Below, piece after piece: positions 12,292 to 22,793 of a stretch of DNA of 64,000 bases. The position numbers and the translations under genes were made by a program. Positions within the stretch are counted from its first letter, which is position 1. Each line of letters opens with the position of its first letter. Source of the stretch: Chlamydoabsidia padenii (lineage: Eukaryota > Mucoromycota > Mucoromycetes > Mucorales > Cunninghamellaceae); assembly GCA_025330725.1 (NCBI GenBank), contig JAIWND010000003.1, forward strand, positions 1,302,001 through 1,366,000, written 5' to 3'. The notes beneath the pieces are model-generated. The model was given only the letters and a program-made list of their open reading frames with translations. It was not told where the DNA came from and did no database searches.

Positions 12292-12705
12292 GTTTTTGAT
12301 GCTATCAGCACATCGGTGCGCAAAAAAAAAAAGATTTTTTAAAAGGCGGGAGCTCATAATTTTATGATGATGATGAAGTTTGAAATGTCCGTACGATTTG
12401 ACGTTTAAAAACAACAGTAAGATTTTATTTATATAGAAGAGTGTGTTGTTGTACTGTAACTGCACTACTTTTATATTTCAAGTATTAGTTTAAATAAATA
12501 GCTATGATATAGTCTACGTTATCCCCTGCTCCCTTTGGCCAAATGGTCAGCACCCTACGGGTGCGGACAGCATCGTCGTTTCAAAAAGATTCTTTTGAAA
12601 AGCTGGAATTAAACCGAGGTTTAAAAGACGTCAAGTTTGAGTTATTTCCATAGAGATATAAGAGATTTTTTATAAGAGATATAGCTAACCATTCTAAAAA
12701 AGTAT

Positions 12706-15650
12706 CTATTCTAGGCTATCGGCGAGTTGGTTGTGGAGTTTAAAGTAGGTGGATCCATTTGCCATCAGTTGATCATGAGTGCCTTGTAACAAAAAAGTCG
12801 TGATCAGTATGTGAGATGTTTCCCTATCTTTTTTAACTTACCTTTTTCCAAGATGTTTCCCGGCACTCTACCCATGACAACAATCATATCAGCATTTTGG
12901 ATAGTGGAGAGTCTATGAGCCACTATCAATACGGTTTTCCCTTTCATCAGTTTATCCAGAGCTTCTTGTACGAGTTTTTCCGATTGTGCTATAGATAAAA
13001 AGTGAGTGAAATGTCTCCAGACAAAATGTGTCAATCATAATACTTACTATCCAATGCAGATGTTGCTTCATCGAGAATAAGAATCTATTTCCAAGAAGAG
13101 GTGGTCAAGACAAGGGTGGAATGATCTTTATATATATTACCTTTGGATCCTTCAATATGGCCCGAGCAATAGCAATTCTTTGGCGTTGACCACCAGATAA
13201 AGAGGTACCACGTTCACCCACCACTGTATCATACCCTGCAGGGAATTCTTCAATAAAGTCCGCCGCGTTTGCTTGTCGAGCAGCCTCACGGACTTGTTCC
13301 ATAGTAGCATCAGGTCGTCCGTATCGTATATTTTCCAAGATAGATGTCGCAAACAATATGGGTTCTAATATAGATATATATAAGATTAGCATAGTATACC
13401 TACAGTAATGATTTATGGCTTTACCTTGGTTGATAAAGCCAATATGTTGTCGTAAAGAAGAAGGGTCCAATGTCGTCAATTCATGGCCATCCAGGTAGAT
13501 ATGGCCTTGGGTGGGTTCATAAAATCTTTCGATCAAAGCAGCAATCGTTGATTTTCCAGATCCTTAAAAAAAAGTGTTAGCTAGTTATTCCCCCCCCCTC
13601 ATGTTCTTGAGTTTACCTGAGGGACCACATAAAGCCACAGTGGTTCCTTGAGGGACATGTAGATCAAACTTATCCAATACTTGATGATCGAGTCGTCCAG
13701 GATAATGGAAATCCACTTTATGGAATCGGATATCGCCATCCACTTTGACTAAAGAATGACCACCATGTAGAGGTATCTGAGGATACTGATGAATGAATTC
13801 AAACACCCGAGCAGCAGAAGCATGAGCTTTGATGGATTGACCAAATAGCACGCCAAGTGATACTTGAGTATATATATATATATATATAAAGTTAAATACA
13901 AGTAAATGAGTATTGTTGGTGATTGTTCTTACCTAGAGATTGTTGGGCAGTTTGTGTTGAAAGCATATATCTATAATAAAAACAAAAAAATTAATCACAA
14001 GTTATATTATCGATCATGATACTTACGACATCAGATCACCGCTGCTTAGTTCATTCCGTACAACCAGAGACCCACCATAATAGAGAACAGTTAGCACCAT
14101 GCATCCAATAGAGATATTTGTTAAACCTAGAGGGTGGGAAGAAAAAGGTTTAGTCTTCAAGACCAGTTTATCGACTGGTTTACCTTGGAATAACCCAATA
14201 TGAAGACCCATATGTTGATTCGCCCTGGAGACATCACCACATACATTTCCATAATGATCCATTTCCCGTTCTTCCGATGCAAATGCCCGTACAGTACGCA
14301 TATTCGATATAACCTATTAAAAAGATAATATCAATTAGTGCTTTCTCTTTTTTGTTCCAACGTCACCTACTTCACCAGCAACACCACTTGAGATTCCGTC
14401 CAATTGTTTACTGTATCTGGATAATTTGCGTAGGTAAGCACCATAAATGTTGAGTAGGACATATAAGAAAGGCATGGTGGCAAGCATGGTGAATGTCAAA
14501 GAAGATGAGATTCGGAATAGATGAATGGCTGATCCAACCGTTTGAGTAATCGACTTTAGTCCTAGTGTCACCAGTTGCTTGAAGGTACTCTATAAAAGGC
14601 AAAAGTGAGATGGTGAATCAACACATTTCCCCTCCCCCTCCCCTATTACCTTGAATTCCGCTACATCGGTTGTCAATCGCCCCACTAGTTCTCCACTTTG
14701 ATGACTATCAAAAAAGGCCATATCTTGTTGTACAATGGCAGCAAATAGTTTCCCACGGAGTCTTTGAGCCACTTTTTCACCAAAAGCAGCCACCAAAGTA
14801 ATATGAGCAAATGTCAATAAACCTATAAGAGAGAGGATGAGCCACCATTATACAACGTGTTTCACTTTACCTTGAGCAGATAAGAGTGAGAATAACTTTA
14901 GAGCAGGGCCATTCAATTCACTGATGGATAGAGATAGGCCATGCGACGCGGCTTGTACGCTAGCCGTCAACACATTAATCAGTTCCCCTGTGATGATAGG
15001 GGTTTGGAGGTAGACCACAGCAGCACCAATGGCAGTCAGGACAATACAGGCTAAAAGTAGAAGGTCTGGTTTGATCAAAGTCCAAATATCATGCCATAAA
15101 GAGATCTTGACAGGTCGCTTGACTAATATTGTGTCTTTTGTTTTGGTAAGTCCAAGAGGTAGGTGGTGACGGTCTGGTGCAAAGGCCAATTCACAGTGGA
15201 CTGTTCGAGTCTTTATTCCAAGGGTGAGAATGGTGGCAAGACTGATAGAGATAGTGCTGTTGTAAATGGTGGGGGGATCTACCAGTTTGAGCTTGTTACT
15301 TGACCATAGTTGTTGGAAGAAGGAAGAGGATCGTTGTTGTCCACTACAAATACTATAGTTGAGAAGGATGGTGAGTATCTTTATATATATATATATATTT
15401 ACTTGTTAATAAAGCACTGTTTTTTAATACTAACCTTGGCTGTTTGTTGTAATTCTTGAGCTGGTCCCGTTGTAGGGTTTTCAAAAAAGAGTGAATGGGT
15501 CGTGATAAATGTATAGCCCGTGATGCACCAGTGGTCACTTGCTTCGTCTATGACAAAAGGTTAATCAAGTAGCATACTGTTTATCATATCACTTACCGTA
15601 ATGGAGCAAGGTTGTAGAATAAACCTGCTCATCACAAGTATCCGTGGCAT
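12706..15650 (-). CDS. ABCB8: Mitochondrial ABC half-transporter, ABCB8 (MITOSUR) type
   Basis: Fourteen exons from 15650 to 12706, every junction checked, give 725 residues with frame closure. The first ~60 residues are basic and hydroxylated ([18 protein letters not shown]..., later [16 protein letters not shown]), consistent with a mitochondrial presequence. A six-helix transmembrane domain follows, with the ABCB8-characteristic strings [38 protein letters not shown] and [19 protein letters not shown]. The nucleotide-binding domain has Walker A GPSGSGKST (split by an intron), Q-loop INQEPILFA, signature [14 protein letters not shown], Walker [13 protein letters not shown], and H-loop [12 protein letters not shown]. 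One NBD means it works as a dimer in the inner membrane. Its start lies 136 bp from the divergent NTAQ1 start. Introns 2 and 8 hold (TA)n tracts. Mdl1/ABCB10 type is the alternative but fits less well. Confidence 0.9.
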
Positions 15651-15721
15651 AATGAGACAAGGAAGCGAAAAGAAGAAGAAGAAAAAAGAAAACCATACTT
15701 TTTTTTTTTGGCTTTTATCAT

Positions 15722-15733
15722 CGGGATTTGAAA
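15722..15733 (-). promoter_or_regulatory. TTTCAAATCCCG element in the ABCB8/NTAQ1 divergent promoter
   Basis: A perfect TTTCAAATCCCG in ABCB8 orientation, 72 bp from the ABCB8 ATG and 54 bp from the NTAQ1 ATG. The whole intergenic gap is only 136 bp, so the element is positioned to serve either gene. Confidence 0.5.
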
Positions 15734-15786
15734 ATAGTAAGAAAACGACAAAACGCACAACTCTCTCTCCCTTCTTTCTCTTGGAA

Positions 15787-16618
15787 ATGACACTTTTACT
15801 TGAAAAGCATCAATTGAAGTATACAGCATGCTACTGCGAAGAAAATATATACCTACTATGCAAATATATACAACAGAACTATCCCAGTGACTTGGAACGA
15901 TGTACAGTTGTCTTTATCAGCAACGAAAACGAATCAGTAAGTAGAACAAAGGAACACTACAACGACAGCCACCACTAAACACACTTTCCTTTACTTTCTA
16001 CAATAGTTTCCAATGTGGTTACAAAAATCATCGCAGCGTCCTGATCAATTGGTAGTTTGGGTAAGAAAGGTATGGATTGTAAAGTCATGACTAACTCGCT
16101 CTTTTGCTCTTGACATTATAGGACTATCATGTTATCTTGCTAGTTAAAAGCAACAACGACACTGAAAGGTAAGGGAGGACGTGGAAACTCATGTATCTAT
16201 ACTAACTGCATTGCTACTATAGTACTAATGTATATGATTTTGATACCACACTGCCCTTCCCATGTCCTTTGACTGACTATATCGACAAAAGCTTCAAACC
16301 ACACTTGATTTTAATGAATGAATACAAACGACGATTCAGACTGGTATCTGGTGGATTCTATTTACAACACTTTGCTTCTGATCGATCACACATGGTAAAT
16401 GGAGGAGAAGGGTCAACAATGGCTTTTATAATACTCATCTAACTATTTTATAGCTATCTCAAGATGGCACTTACTTAGCACCACCACCCACATGGCCACC
16501 TATCACCATGTCTGATGGCAATACACTTGGTCGATTCCGACAAATGACTCTTCCTGAAAATGAACCTGACGAGTATGGTACCGTGGTGCTGGAGCAAAAC
16601 TTTTTTAGTATGATCTAG
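15787..16618 (+). CDS. NTAQ1: Protein N-terminal glutamine amidohydrolase
   Basis: Deamidates N-terminal Gln to Glu in the Arg/N-degron pathway. Five exons (15787-15936, 16007-16060, 16122-16168, 16223-16394, 16454-16618) give 195 residues, close to the roughly 205 of animal NTAQ1. The catalytic triad is visible: Cys in ACYCEENIYLLC (residues 14-25), His71 in the family signature WDYHV (residues 68-72), and Asp in VYDFDTTLPFPCP (around 89). Conserved FASDRSHM and late PPPTWPPI blocks are also present. The WDYHV signature is split by intron 2 after its Trp. Divergently arranged with the ABCB8-like gene. Confidence 0.95.
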
Positions 16619-17978
16619 GTATGAATTCGTAGTATAGAATAGTCTTTTTTACAAGTAGAAATAGAAATAAAAATAACCTGTTTGTCTACACTATTTGGCT
16701 TTATAATAATGGGAATGCAGAGGGGGGAGGGGATGATACAATGGGGGTCGAACAAAATAAAAACTTGACGCTTAAGCCTTATGACGTTTTGACTGAGGGT
16801 ATACTTGACGGTTTACTTTTACTGTCCTTCAAAGGTGGAGCTGTTTACACTCTGGTACATTTTTTCTTCTTGATTTTTCTTGCATGAAGGGTCAACTCGT
16901 CCTAAGCGGCACTTTAAACGAAAGGACTAGAAAGAACCGACCAAACAAATCTTCACTCATCAAGTTGTTATGCGATTCATCATTGATAAACTGACTGTAT
17001 GTTATAGATTTTGAACTGAGGTGTTGATCTTGAGAATGAAATCTTACAAAGATGATGCTCTGATGATGCATCAGTAGTGTGTTGTCAATCTAATCAAAAA
17101 ACCACACCACTCCCCAACGATTTACAAACGCCGATATTCATGCAGTTCCGATACACTTTATTATAGTCTACGAATTATTACCTGATCCAACACATAAAAC
17201 TCAGTTCTATAAAAGAGTTACCGGTTAGCTGGCTAAAAGAAAGAGAAGGGAAAGAAGAAGAAAAAGGAGGAAGGCTCGATCGCCAAGTTTCAGTGGTCTA
17301 ATACTTGTTATTGTATCCTTATTTTGAAGCGTGCAGGGCAAAAAGGTATACATATTTTAGGAGCAGTTTCATCTAACGTAGGGATCGTAAATTGAAAACA
17401 GATAGGCATATAACTTGATGCTCACTTTAACAAACAAAAGAGCAAAAGGGGATCGAACAGATGAAAGAGATAATCATCAAATGATCTTGCGTTTATGCAG
17501 CAGTATGAATACCCCCTTTGTTATTCTCGACTTTTCCATTTTAGGAATCGGTGTTTAAAATGATGCGGTGTTTTTACATATTCGGCTCCGGGTAGTCAGA
17601 CGAAAGAAAAAAAAAAGGTTGCGTGTTGAAAAATACACTCCTCTTCCCCTTAACTTGTGCTCCTTAATCAATCAATGTTCGATTCGACAAGAAAGAGGAG
17701 AACAAGACACAAAGGATAGGGCTTGATCGATTAGAGCGTATTTAGGGGTGTATAAACATTTTAGCATGTCCCTGAAAAGCGACTATAATGTTGATGTTCC
17801 AACCTCCGTCAAACTAGTATTTTTCGGTTGATCGGCCAACCAAATAATTACAAAACTCGAGACATCTTTTTTTGTCCATCTCTCTCCTCTCTCTTTCTCT
17901 CTTTTTTTTTTTTTTTTTTTTTTTTTTCCTCCACTTTCTTTTTATTGTTCAACTTTTTGAGCAAAAAAACTATGATCC
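16619..17978. other. 1.36 kb intergenic, nothing recognised
   Basis: A 3' flank of NTAQ1 and a 5' flank of the methyltransferase gene. There is a long T-run with C interruptions directly before the methyltransferase start (17876-17930). No RNA gene or coding exon was recognised. Confidence 0.5.
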
Positions 17979-19527
17979 ATGGGCAATAATCATTCTCAAG
18001 ATACTACTGTACCATCAGCTATTGCATCACATTTATCTAACAAGGCGAAAACAAAGTTATCTGAACAAAAACCCGGTCTTAAACACTTGTTTTTACCTTC
18101 TTCCATACATACAAAAAAGAATGGGGAATCATCACCATCTCCTCTTCCTCGTACATCCTCCTCCTCCTCTTGTACACCTATCGAATATATCACACTCAAT
18201 GGTCGAAGATATATCAACAAGTCAGAGTACAAGTACCTTTTACCTTGTGACGAAGACGAATCGGATCGTTTGATTGTTCTTGTAAGTGTCTCATCTAGCA
18301 TAAGAAGTAAAGAAAAACTTTCCCCTTTTTTCAAGCGCCGATTTAATGTCTCAAACTATTGCATGATTTTCTCTTCTTTCTATAGCATTACCTCCTGAAA
18401 GATGCTTTTGGTACCAATTTTATCTCTCCTGTCACTTCATTATTGAAAGGTACAATAGATCAAGTCGAACGTCCGAAAGTGCTAGATATTGGCACAGGAG
18501 CAGGTACTTGGTAAGCTGCTATATATGAAATAATAATAAAACATATTCTCATCTTTTACATTGTGTCACATTTTAGGATCCTGGAACTGGCCACTGAATA
18601 CACAGAAGCAGGTATGTGGTGCAGAAAAAGAAAAAGAAAAACATTCCGCTCACCCGTTTCATGTTAGACTTTTATGGAATTGATATCGCCACCATGTACC
18701 CTACCACCATCAAACCTGGCAATGCTAACTTTCAACAACATGACATACTGAAACTGAGTTTACCGTTTGATGATGAATCATTTGACTTTATTTACATGCG
18801 ACAAATGATGACATCATTAACGAAAAGTCAGTTGGTTCGCTTTTTGACAGAAATCACTAGAGTATTGAAACCAAATGGGTATCTTGAAATTGTCGATGTG
18901 GAGTGTCAAATTCAAAGAGCTGGGCCTGCTACCTCTTCACTCATCAATACACTTTGTAAGTCGGTCGACGTTTGAATTTCACTCGTCCTTGTTTTTTTAA
19001 TATATATATAATCTGGCATCTAACTTTCTCTTCAACTAGTACAAGAACAAATAACAACGTTTGGCACTGAATTCGATCTATGTACACAATTATCTACTCT
19101 GCTCATGACAACACAAACAACCCAAGGGGGATTTATGGATACGATGCAACATCGGGTCACCATGCCGTTAGGGTGGGGTGGACCTTTAGGTGATCTCCAT
19201 GCCCGTAATCTCGAACTCTACCTCAAATCCATCCATCCATCCACCACTCGATCAACAGAACAGGAACCATTACTTTGCGATACGGCGATCCAGACGACGT
19301 TAATGGAATGCAAGCAATACCATTCTCATCTCAACTGGTTTACTTGTACAGCTCGAAAATCACCTTCCTCTCCTTTGAAACAACTTGGTCAAGGCTCGGA
19401 TTGCTCACTACCCCAACTTGTCGATAAAGTCGCTGCACCAACAACATTATCTTCTCCACCTACTCCACCTTTGGATCCTTTGGAATGGGAATCAATCAAT
19501 AGCTTTGTCACTGGTTATGTTGAATAA
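17979..19527 (+). CDS. Class I SAM-dependent methyltransferase, probably N-myristoylated
   Basis: Five exons (17979-18281, 18386-18510, 18577-18611, 18668-18955, 19040-19527) give 412 residues. The N-terminus MGNNHSQ has Gly2 and Ser6, the pattern for N-myristoylation. Residues 10-75 are Ser/Lys/Pro rich and look disordered. The Rossmann methyltransferase core follows: motif I VLDIGTGAGTW (the Trp codon split by an intron), acidic strand DFYGIDIATMYP, QHDILKLSLPFDDESFDFIYMRQM (motifs II/III) and RVLKPNGYLEIVDVE. The C-terminal half (MTTQTTQGG..., a LGWGGPLGDLHARNLE helix) is typical of fungal LaeA-like or Methyltransf_25-type enzymes. Substrate unknown. A 20-nt-plus poly-T precedes the start. 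Confidence 0.82.
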
Positions 19528-19570
19528 TCACTCTTTTTGTTTATCTATTCGTTTTTTTTTTTATGTACCT

Positions 19571-19614
<44 letters not shown>

Positions 19615-20474
19615 TGTTATCTATGCCATCACCCCTTCCATAGTTTATACCATCGTGTATTTATATCAACCCTCTCTTCTATTGTATATAGTCTCTTCTT
19701 TTTTTTTTATTTTTAATTTATTGCCCATTCCCTCATTATATCCCGATCGAATCGATTAATAATAACAATAAAAATCATCTTTGGACTTTATATTTGTGGG
19801 GAGGTTTTTATAAAATGCGTCGTCATTTTACTTACTTGGGATGTCCCCCCTTATGTAATGAATTGACTACTACTTCTCCTTATCTTGTTACAAACATGTC
19901 ATTTATAATCGGTCTTTAAATCTGATGTTTGGAAAAAAAAAAAAAAAAAAAAAGAGGGTGATGAAAACTCTCAAGTGGTCTATGGGAGGTAATCATTGTC
20001 AATTTGATCATGATGGGGGTATATATTCTCAAATAGACAGACTCCTTTCTTTATGTATTCAAAAGTTTCCATCACAAGTGTGTGAAGAGACTGAATATAA
20101 TTGGTATAAATACTCGTTACTCTATTATTACATGAACATGACCAATGGAGTTATCGTTCAAGATGACATCTGGCGGGATTTGAACTATCTCTGTCTGCAT
20201 ATGAAAATGTAGTATATTGAAGGGTCTCCTTTCCTTTTGTTCCAAGTCCGATTTCCCAAAAGTGAGAGGATCGAGGTACAAAAGTATAAACGGTATTGAC
20301 TAGTTGAAAACTACAAAGAAGATAGAGATGAGCATCATTTTTTAATATAAAATATAAGACTTTATTTATTTGATTTCATGTACAAATGAACTATGTATGA
20401 TGATAACTAAACATAACTATTGATATCAATAAACTAGGTAAATGGCTATACTTTTTTTTTTTGTTTTAATTTAT
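19528..20474. other. 947 bp intergenic with very long T-run
   Basis: Contains an almost uninterrupted T-run of about 38 nt at 19574-19611. There is an open stretch 19961-20212 (plus, 83 codons from an ATG) with no recognisable similarity, containing GGCGGGATTTGAAC at 20173. I do not call it a gene. Confidence 0.5.
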
Positions 20475-21698
20475 TTAAGAAGGGTATAAGCTAGTTTCGA
20501 TCCATTGAGAGGGTGAGCTGGGTAGAGATTTCCATTTTCGTAATCGAGACGCCTCTCGTTTCGCGAGCTTGACTGTTTTTCGAGTCCTTGGTTGCAAAGA
20601 TCCTACTGTTGTTCTCTGTGAGGTGTGCCATGACGCCTTTTGTAATCGTGGTCTTGTCCTCACAGTGTTGGCAAGCCATTGTTGGATGCGTGCCGAGATG
20701 GGAATAGGTAGTGTTTCGACTGGATGAGAGACAGTATCGCTATGTGATGGGGTGTTTTGATCAAGTGGTGCTTGTAACGGTGATTCGCTGTAATGATCTC
20801 GTTTATTGTTGATGGATGCCATGTGGTTGTTGGTATAATCCATCATTGTGTCGATGATCGGTGGTGTCAGGTCATCATCGTCTTTGCTCTTGTTAGTGGG
20901 TGGTGTCAAGCCATCGTCTTTATTGGTACCTGTTTTAATAGTCGGTGGTACGTCGTCTTCACTGGTGCTTGCTTCGATAGCCGGTGGTACTTCGTCTGCA
21001 TTGGTACTTGTGTCGGTGTTCGGTGGTGTCAAGTCATCATTGTCAGTGGTGCTTATGTCGATGGTCAGTGGTACGTCGTCTTCACTGGTGCTTGTTTCCA
21101 TAGTCGGTAGCGTCAATTCGTCATCTGTACTGGCGCTTGTTTCGGTAGTCGGTGGTATGTCGTCTTCACTGGTGCTTGTGTCGATAGTCGTTGATGTAAA
21201 GTCATCGTTTTCAGTGGTGCTTGTTTCCATAGTCGGTCGTATCAAGTCAACGTTTTCAGAGGCGCTTGTGTCGGTGGTCGGTCGTATCAAGTCATTGTCT
21301 GCCCTGGCGCTTGTTTCCATAGTCGGTGGTACCACGATGGTGCCGATCGGTGCCGAGTCCGAAGGTGCTTCATTGTCGATACACATTGTTCGATACGCTG
21401 ACAGCTTGGTTTCCAGCGTGTCAGGCACCATTTGATAAGCTTGTAGATCTAACAATGGTGCCTTGGTAGTTCGTTTGGCACAAGGTGGTCGCCTGTTACT
21501 GTTTTCATCTTGATGGAGTCTGTTGATCGCCTTTCTTGATTGTTGTGGTAAGCCCAAGGTGATAGAGTCGCCAGGAGATGTAATCGATGGTGGTGATGGA
21601 GTTCTTAAATGTTCTTCTTCATGATACAAAGGTGCCATTTCCGGATCAACGAGACCTTCTTGTCGAATCAGTCGCCTACGCCTTTTTGCTTGGTGCAT
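20475..21698 (-). CDS. Disordered Thr/Ser/Asp-rich repeat protein
   Basis: A single open frame of 407 codons, no recognised domain. The start is basic (MHQAKRRRRL, a possible nuclear localisation signal). Residues about 120-300 consist of imperfect repeats of two alternating lengths (about 16 and 13 residues) on the pattern PPT-x-(E/D)TS(A/T)(S/T)-x-(D/E)(N/D)D(D/V). The C-terminus is basic (RTRKTVKLAKREASRLRKWK). A good 3' splice site (TTTTTTCTCAACAG) abuts the ATG, so either a 5'-UTR intron or an additional upstream coding exon exists. DNA of the repeat (20.85-21.33 kb) behaves as a coding minisatellite. Function unknown. Confidence 0.6.
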   Translation of the reverse strand: MHQAKRRRRLIRQEGLVDPEMAPLYHEEEHLRTPSPPSITSPGDSITLGLPQQSRKAINRLHQDENSNRRPPCAKRTTKAPLLDLQAYQMVPDTLETKLSAYRTMCIDNEAPSDSAPIGTIVVPPTMETSARADNDLIRPTTDTSASENVDLIRPTMETSTTENDDFTSTTIDTSTSEDDIPPTTETSASTDDELTLPTMETSTSEDDVPLTIDISTTDNDDLTPPNTDTSTNADEVPPAIEASTSEDDVPPTIKTGTNKDDGLTPPTNKSKDDDDLTPPIIDTMMDYTNNHMASINNKRDHYSESPLQAPLDQNTPSHSDTVSHPVETLPIPISARIQQWLANTVRTRPRLQKASWHTSQRTTVGSLQPRTRKTVKLAKREASRLRKWKSLPSSPSQWIETSLYPS

Positions 21699-21990
21699 CT
21701 GTTGAGAAAAAAGTAAAAAGTAAAAGAGAAAGAGAGAAAAGAGTTTTTTAGTTCGTTGAATAAATTCGCGGGCGGTGATTCAAAATCGTCCAGTTATGAT
21801 AGCTAGATAAACCATCAAGACTACCTTTCATCAAAATGATGGATACCAAGGGAGTAGAGCAGCTTTCAGATGATCTTTTCGAAAGAAGAAATCAATGTTA
21901 TTGAAGGGAAATAAAAAGTGTCGCCGGGGGTATTTAACAAGATCGAACGGTATAAACGGCAGTGTTGAACCAACCAACCTAGAGACTTGG

Positions 21991-22002
21991 TTTTAAATCC
22001 CG
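21991..22002 (+). promoter_or_regulatory. TTTTAAATCCCG element upstream of IGO1
   Basis: TTTTAAATCCCG followed by CCCC, 102 bp before the IGO1 start, same orientation as the gene. Confidence 0.4.
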
Positions 22003-22103
22003 CCCCACGTCATGTAAAATTCCTTTTTGCACTCTACATTTTCACTTCTTTTTTTTTTTCTTCCTCTCTTTTTCTTGTAAAAGAACACTGGATTGTTTCA
22101 AAA

Positions 22104-22649
22104 ATGAATCCTGCTCAATCGAACAAGGTGGACATTAGTGTAAGTATATATATAAAAGAAAAAGACAAGCCAAATGACTAGCACATTATAAAAACGTACA
22201 CTCAAAAAGACCGACTTTATATACATATACTATATGGTGATGGTGTTATTCTCTAGCAATTGACTGACGAAGAACGAAAACTATTCAAAATGTATGGCAA
22301 GTTACCCGATCGAAAAGATCTTATTGGACATAAACTAAAGGTATAATAGGTGACAAAAAAGAAGACTGGGTGGATGGTGTGTGTGTGTGTGTGTGTGTGT
22401 GTTGGTATGCACAGACCGTGAGAACGTGTGGACTAACTCTAGCAACTCATATTGTTTGATCCCATTTGATAGGAACGCAAATACTTTGACTCTGGTGACT
22501 ATGCATTATCTCAAGCTGGCAAGGAACCTGAATCAGCCATTGGATCTGAACACCCAAGTCCTGATACTATCCCACATTCCAATCCTGGTACTTCTGTTGG
22601 GTCAAGCCCAGTCAAGGAAAGCCCATTGGTGCCCGAAACACAAGATTGA
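22104..22649 (+). CDS. IGO1: Endosulfine family PP2A-B55 inhibitor (Igo1/ENSA/ARPP19)
   Basis: A small phosphoprotein that, once phosphorylated by Greatwall/Rim15, inhibits PP2A-B55 and controls entry into mitosis or quiescence. Three exons (22104-22139, 22257-22340, 22473-22649) give 98 residues. The family core is clear: LTDEERKLFKMYGKLP, then KHKLKERKYFDSGDYAL-like HKLKERKYFDSGDYALSQAG. FDSGDY is the strictly conserved kinase-target and PP2A-binding motif. The tail is Ser/Pro rich. A (GT)n tract of about 24 nt sits in intron 2. Confidence 0.95.
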
Positions 22650-22793
22650 CAATAGTTAGTGTAGTTTATATATATTTAGTTTTAACTTTGATGGTAATAA
22701 AATAATTGATGGATATCATATAAAAATCATGTTTTTATTTATTAAATACAAAGAGGGAGGGAGGAAGACTATACAAACTATGACTATAACTAA

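Larger units (their letters stand above)
9548..12705. other. 3.2 kb intergenic region, repeat-bearing in its right half
   Basis: 9548-9900 is the upstream region of the WRKY-like gene and contains TTTTCCCGCC at about 9660. 9900-11400 holds no recognised gene; an open stretch on the minus strand (10335-10096) has no recognisable similarity. 11465-12305 is filled by tandem repeats annotated separately. 12480-12705 is the 3' flank of the ABC transporter. Confidence 0.5.

Noticed and set aside
12130..12465. Open frames on both strands over the duplicated hairpins
   Set aside because: Caused by low-complexity A/T runs and the duplicated hairpin; no coding character.
19961..20212. 83-codon plus-strand open stretch rich in Tyr/Asn
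   Set aside because: No similarity, no splice context, begins beside an A-run; the GGCGGGATTTGAAC inside it is better explained as an intergenic copy of the promoter-like motif.
21696..21860. Possible extra coding exon (ATGAAAG|GTAGTC) upstream of the repeat-protein gene
   Set aside because: Joining it to the TTCTCAACAG acceptor shifts the frame, so at most a 5'-UTR intron is supported.
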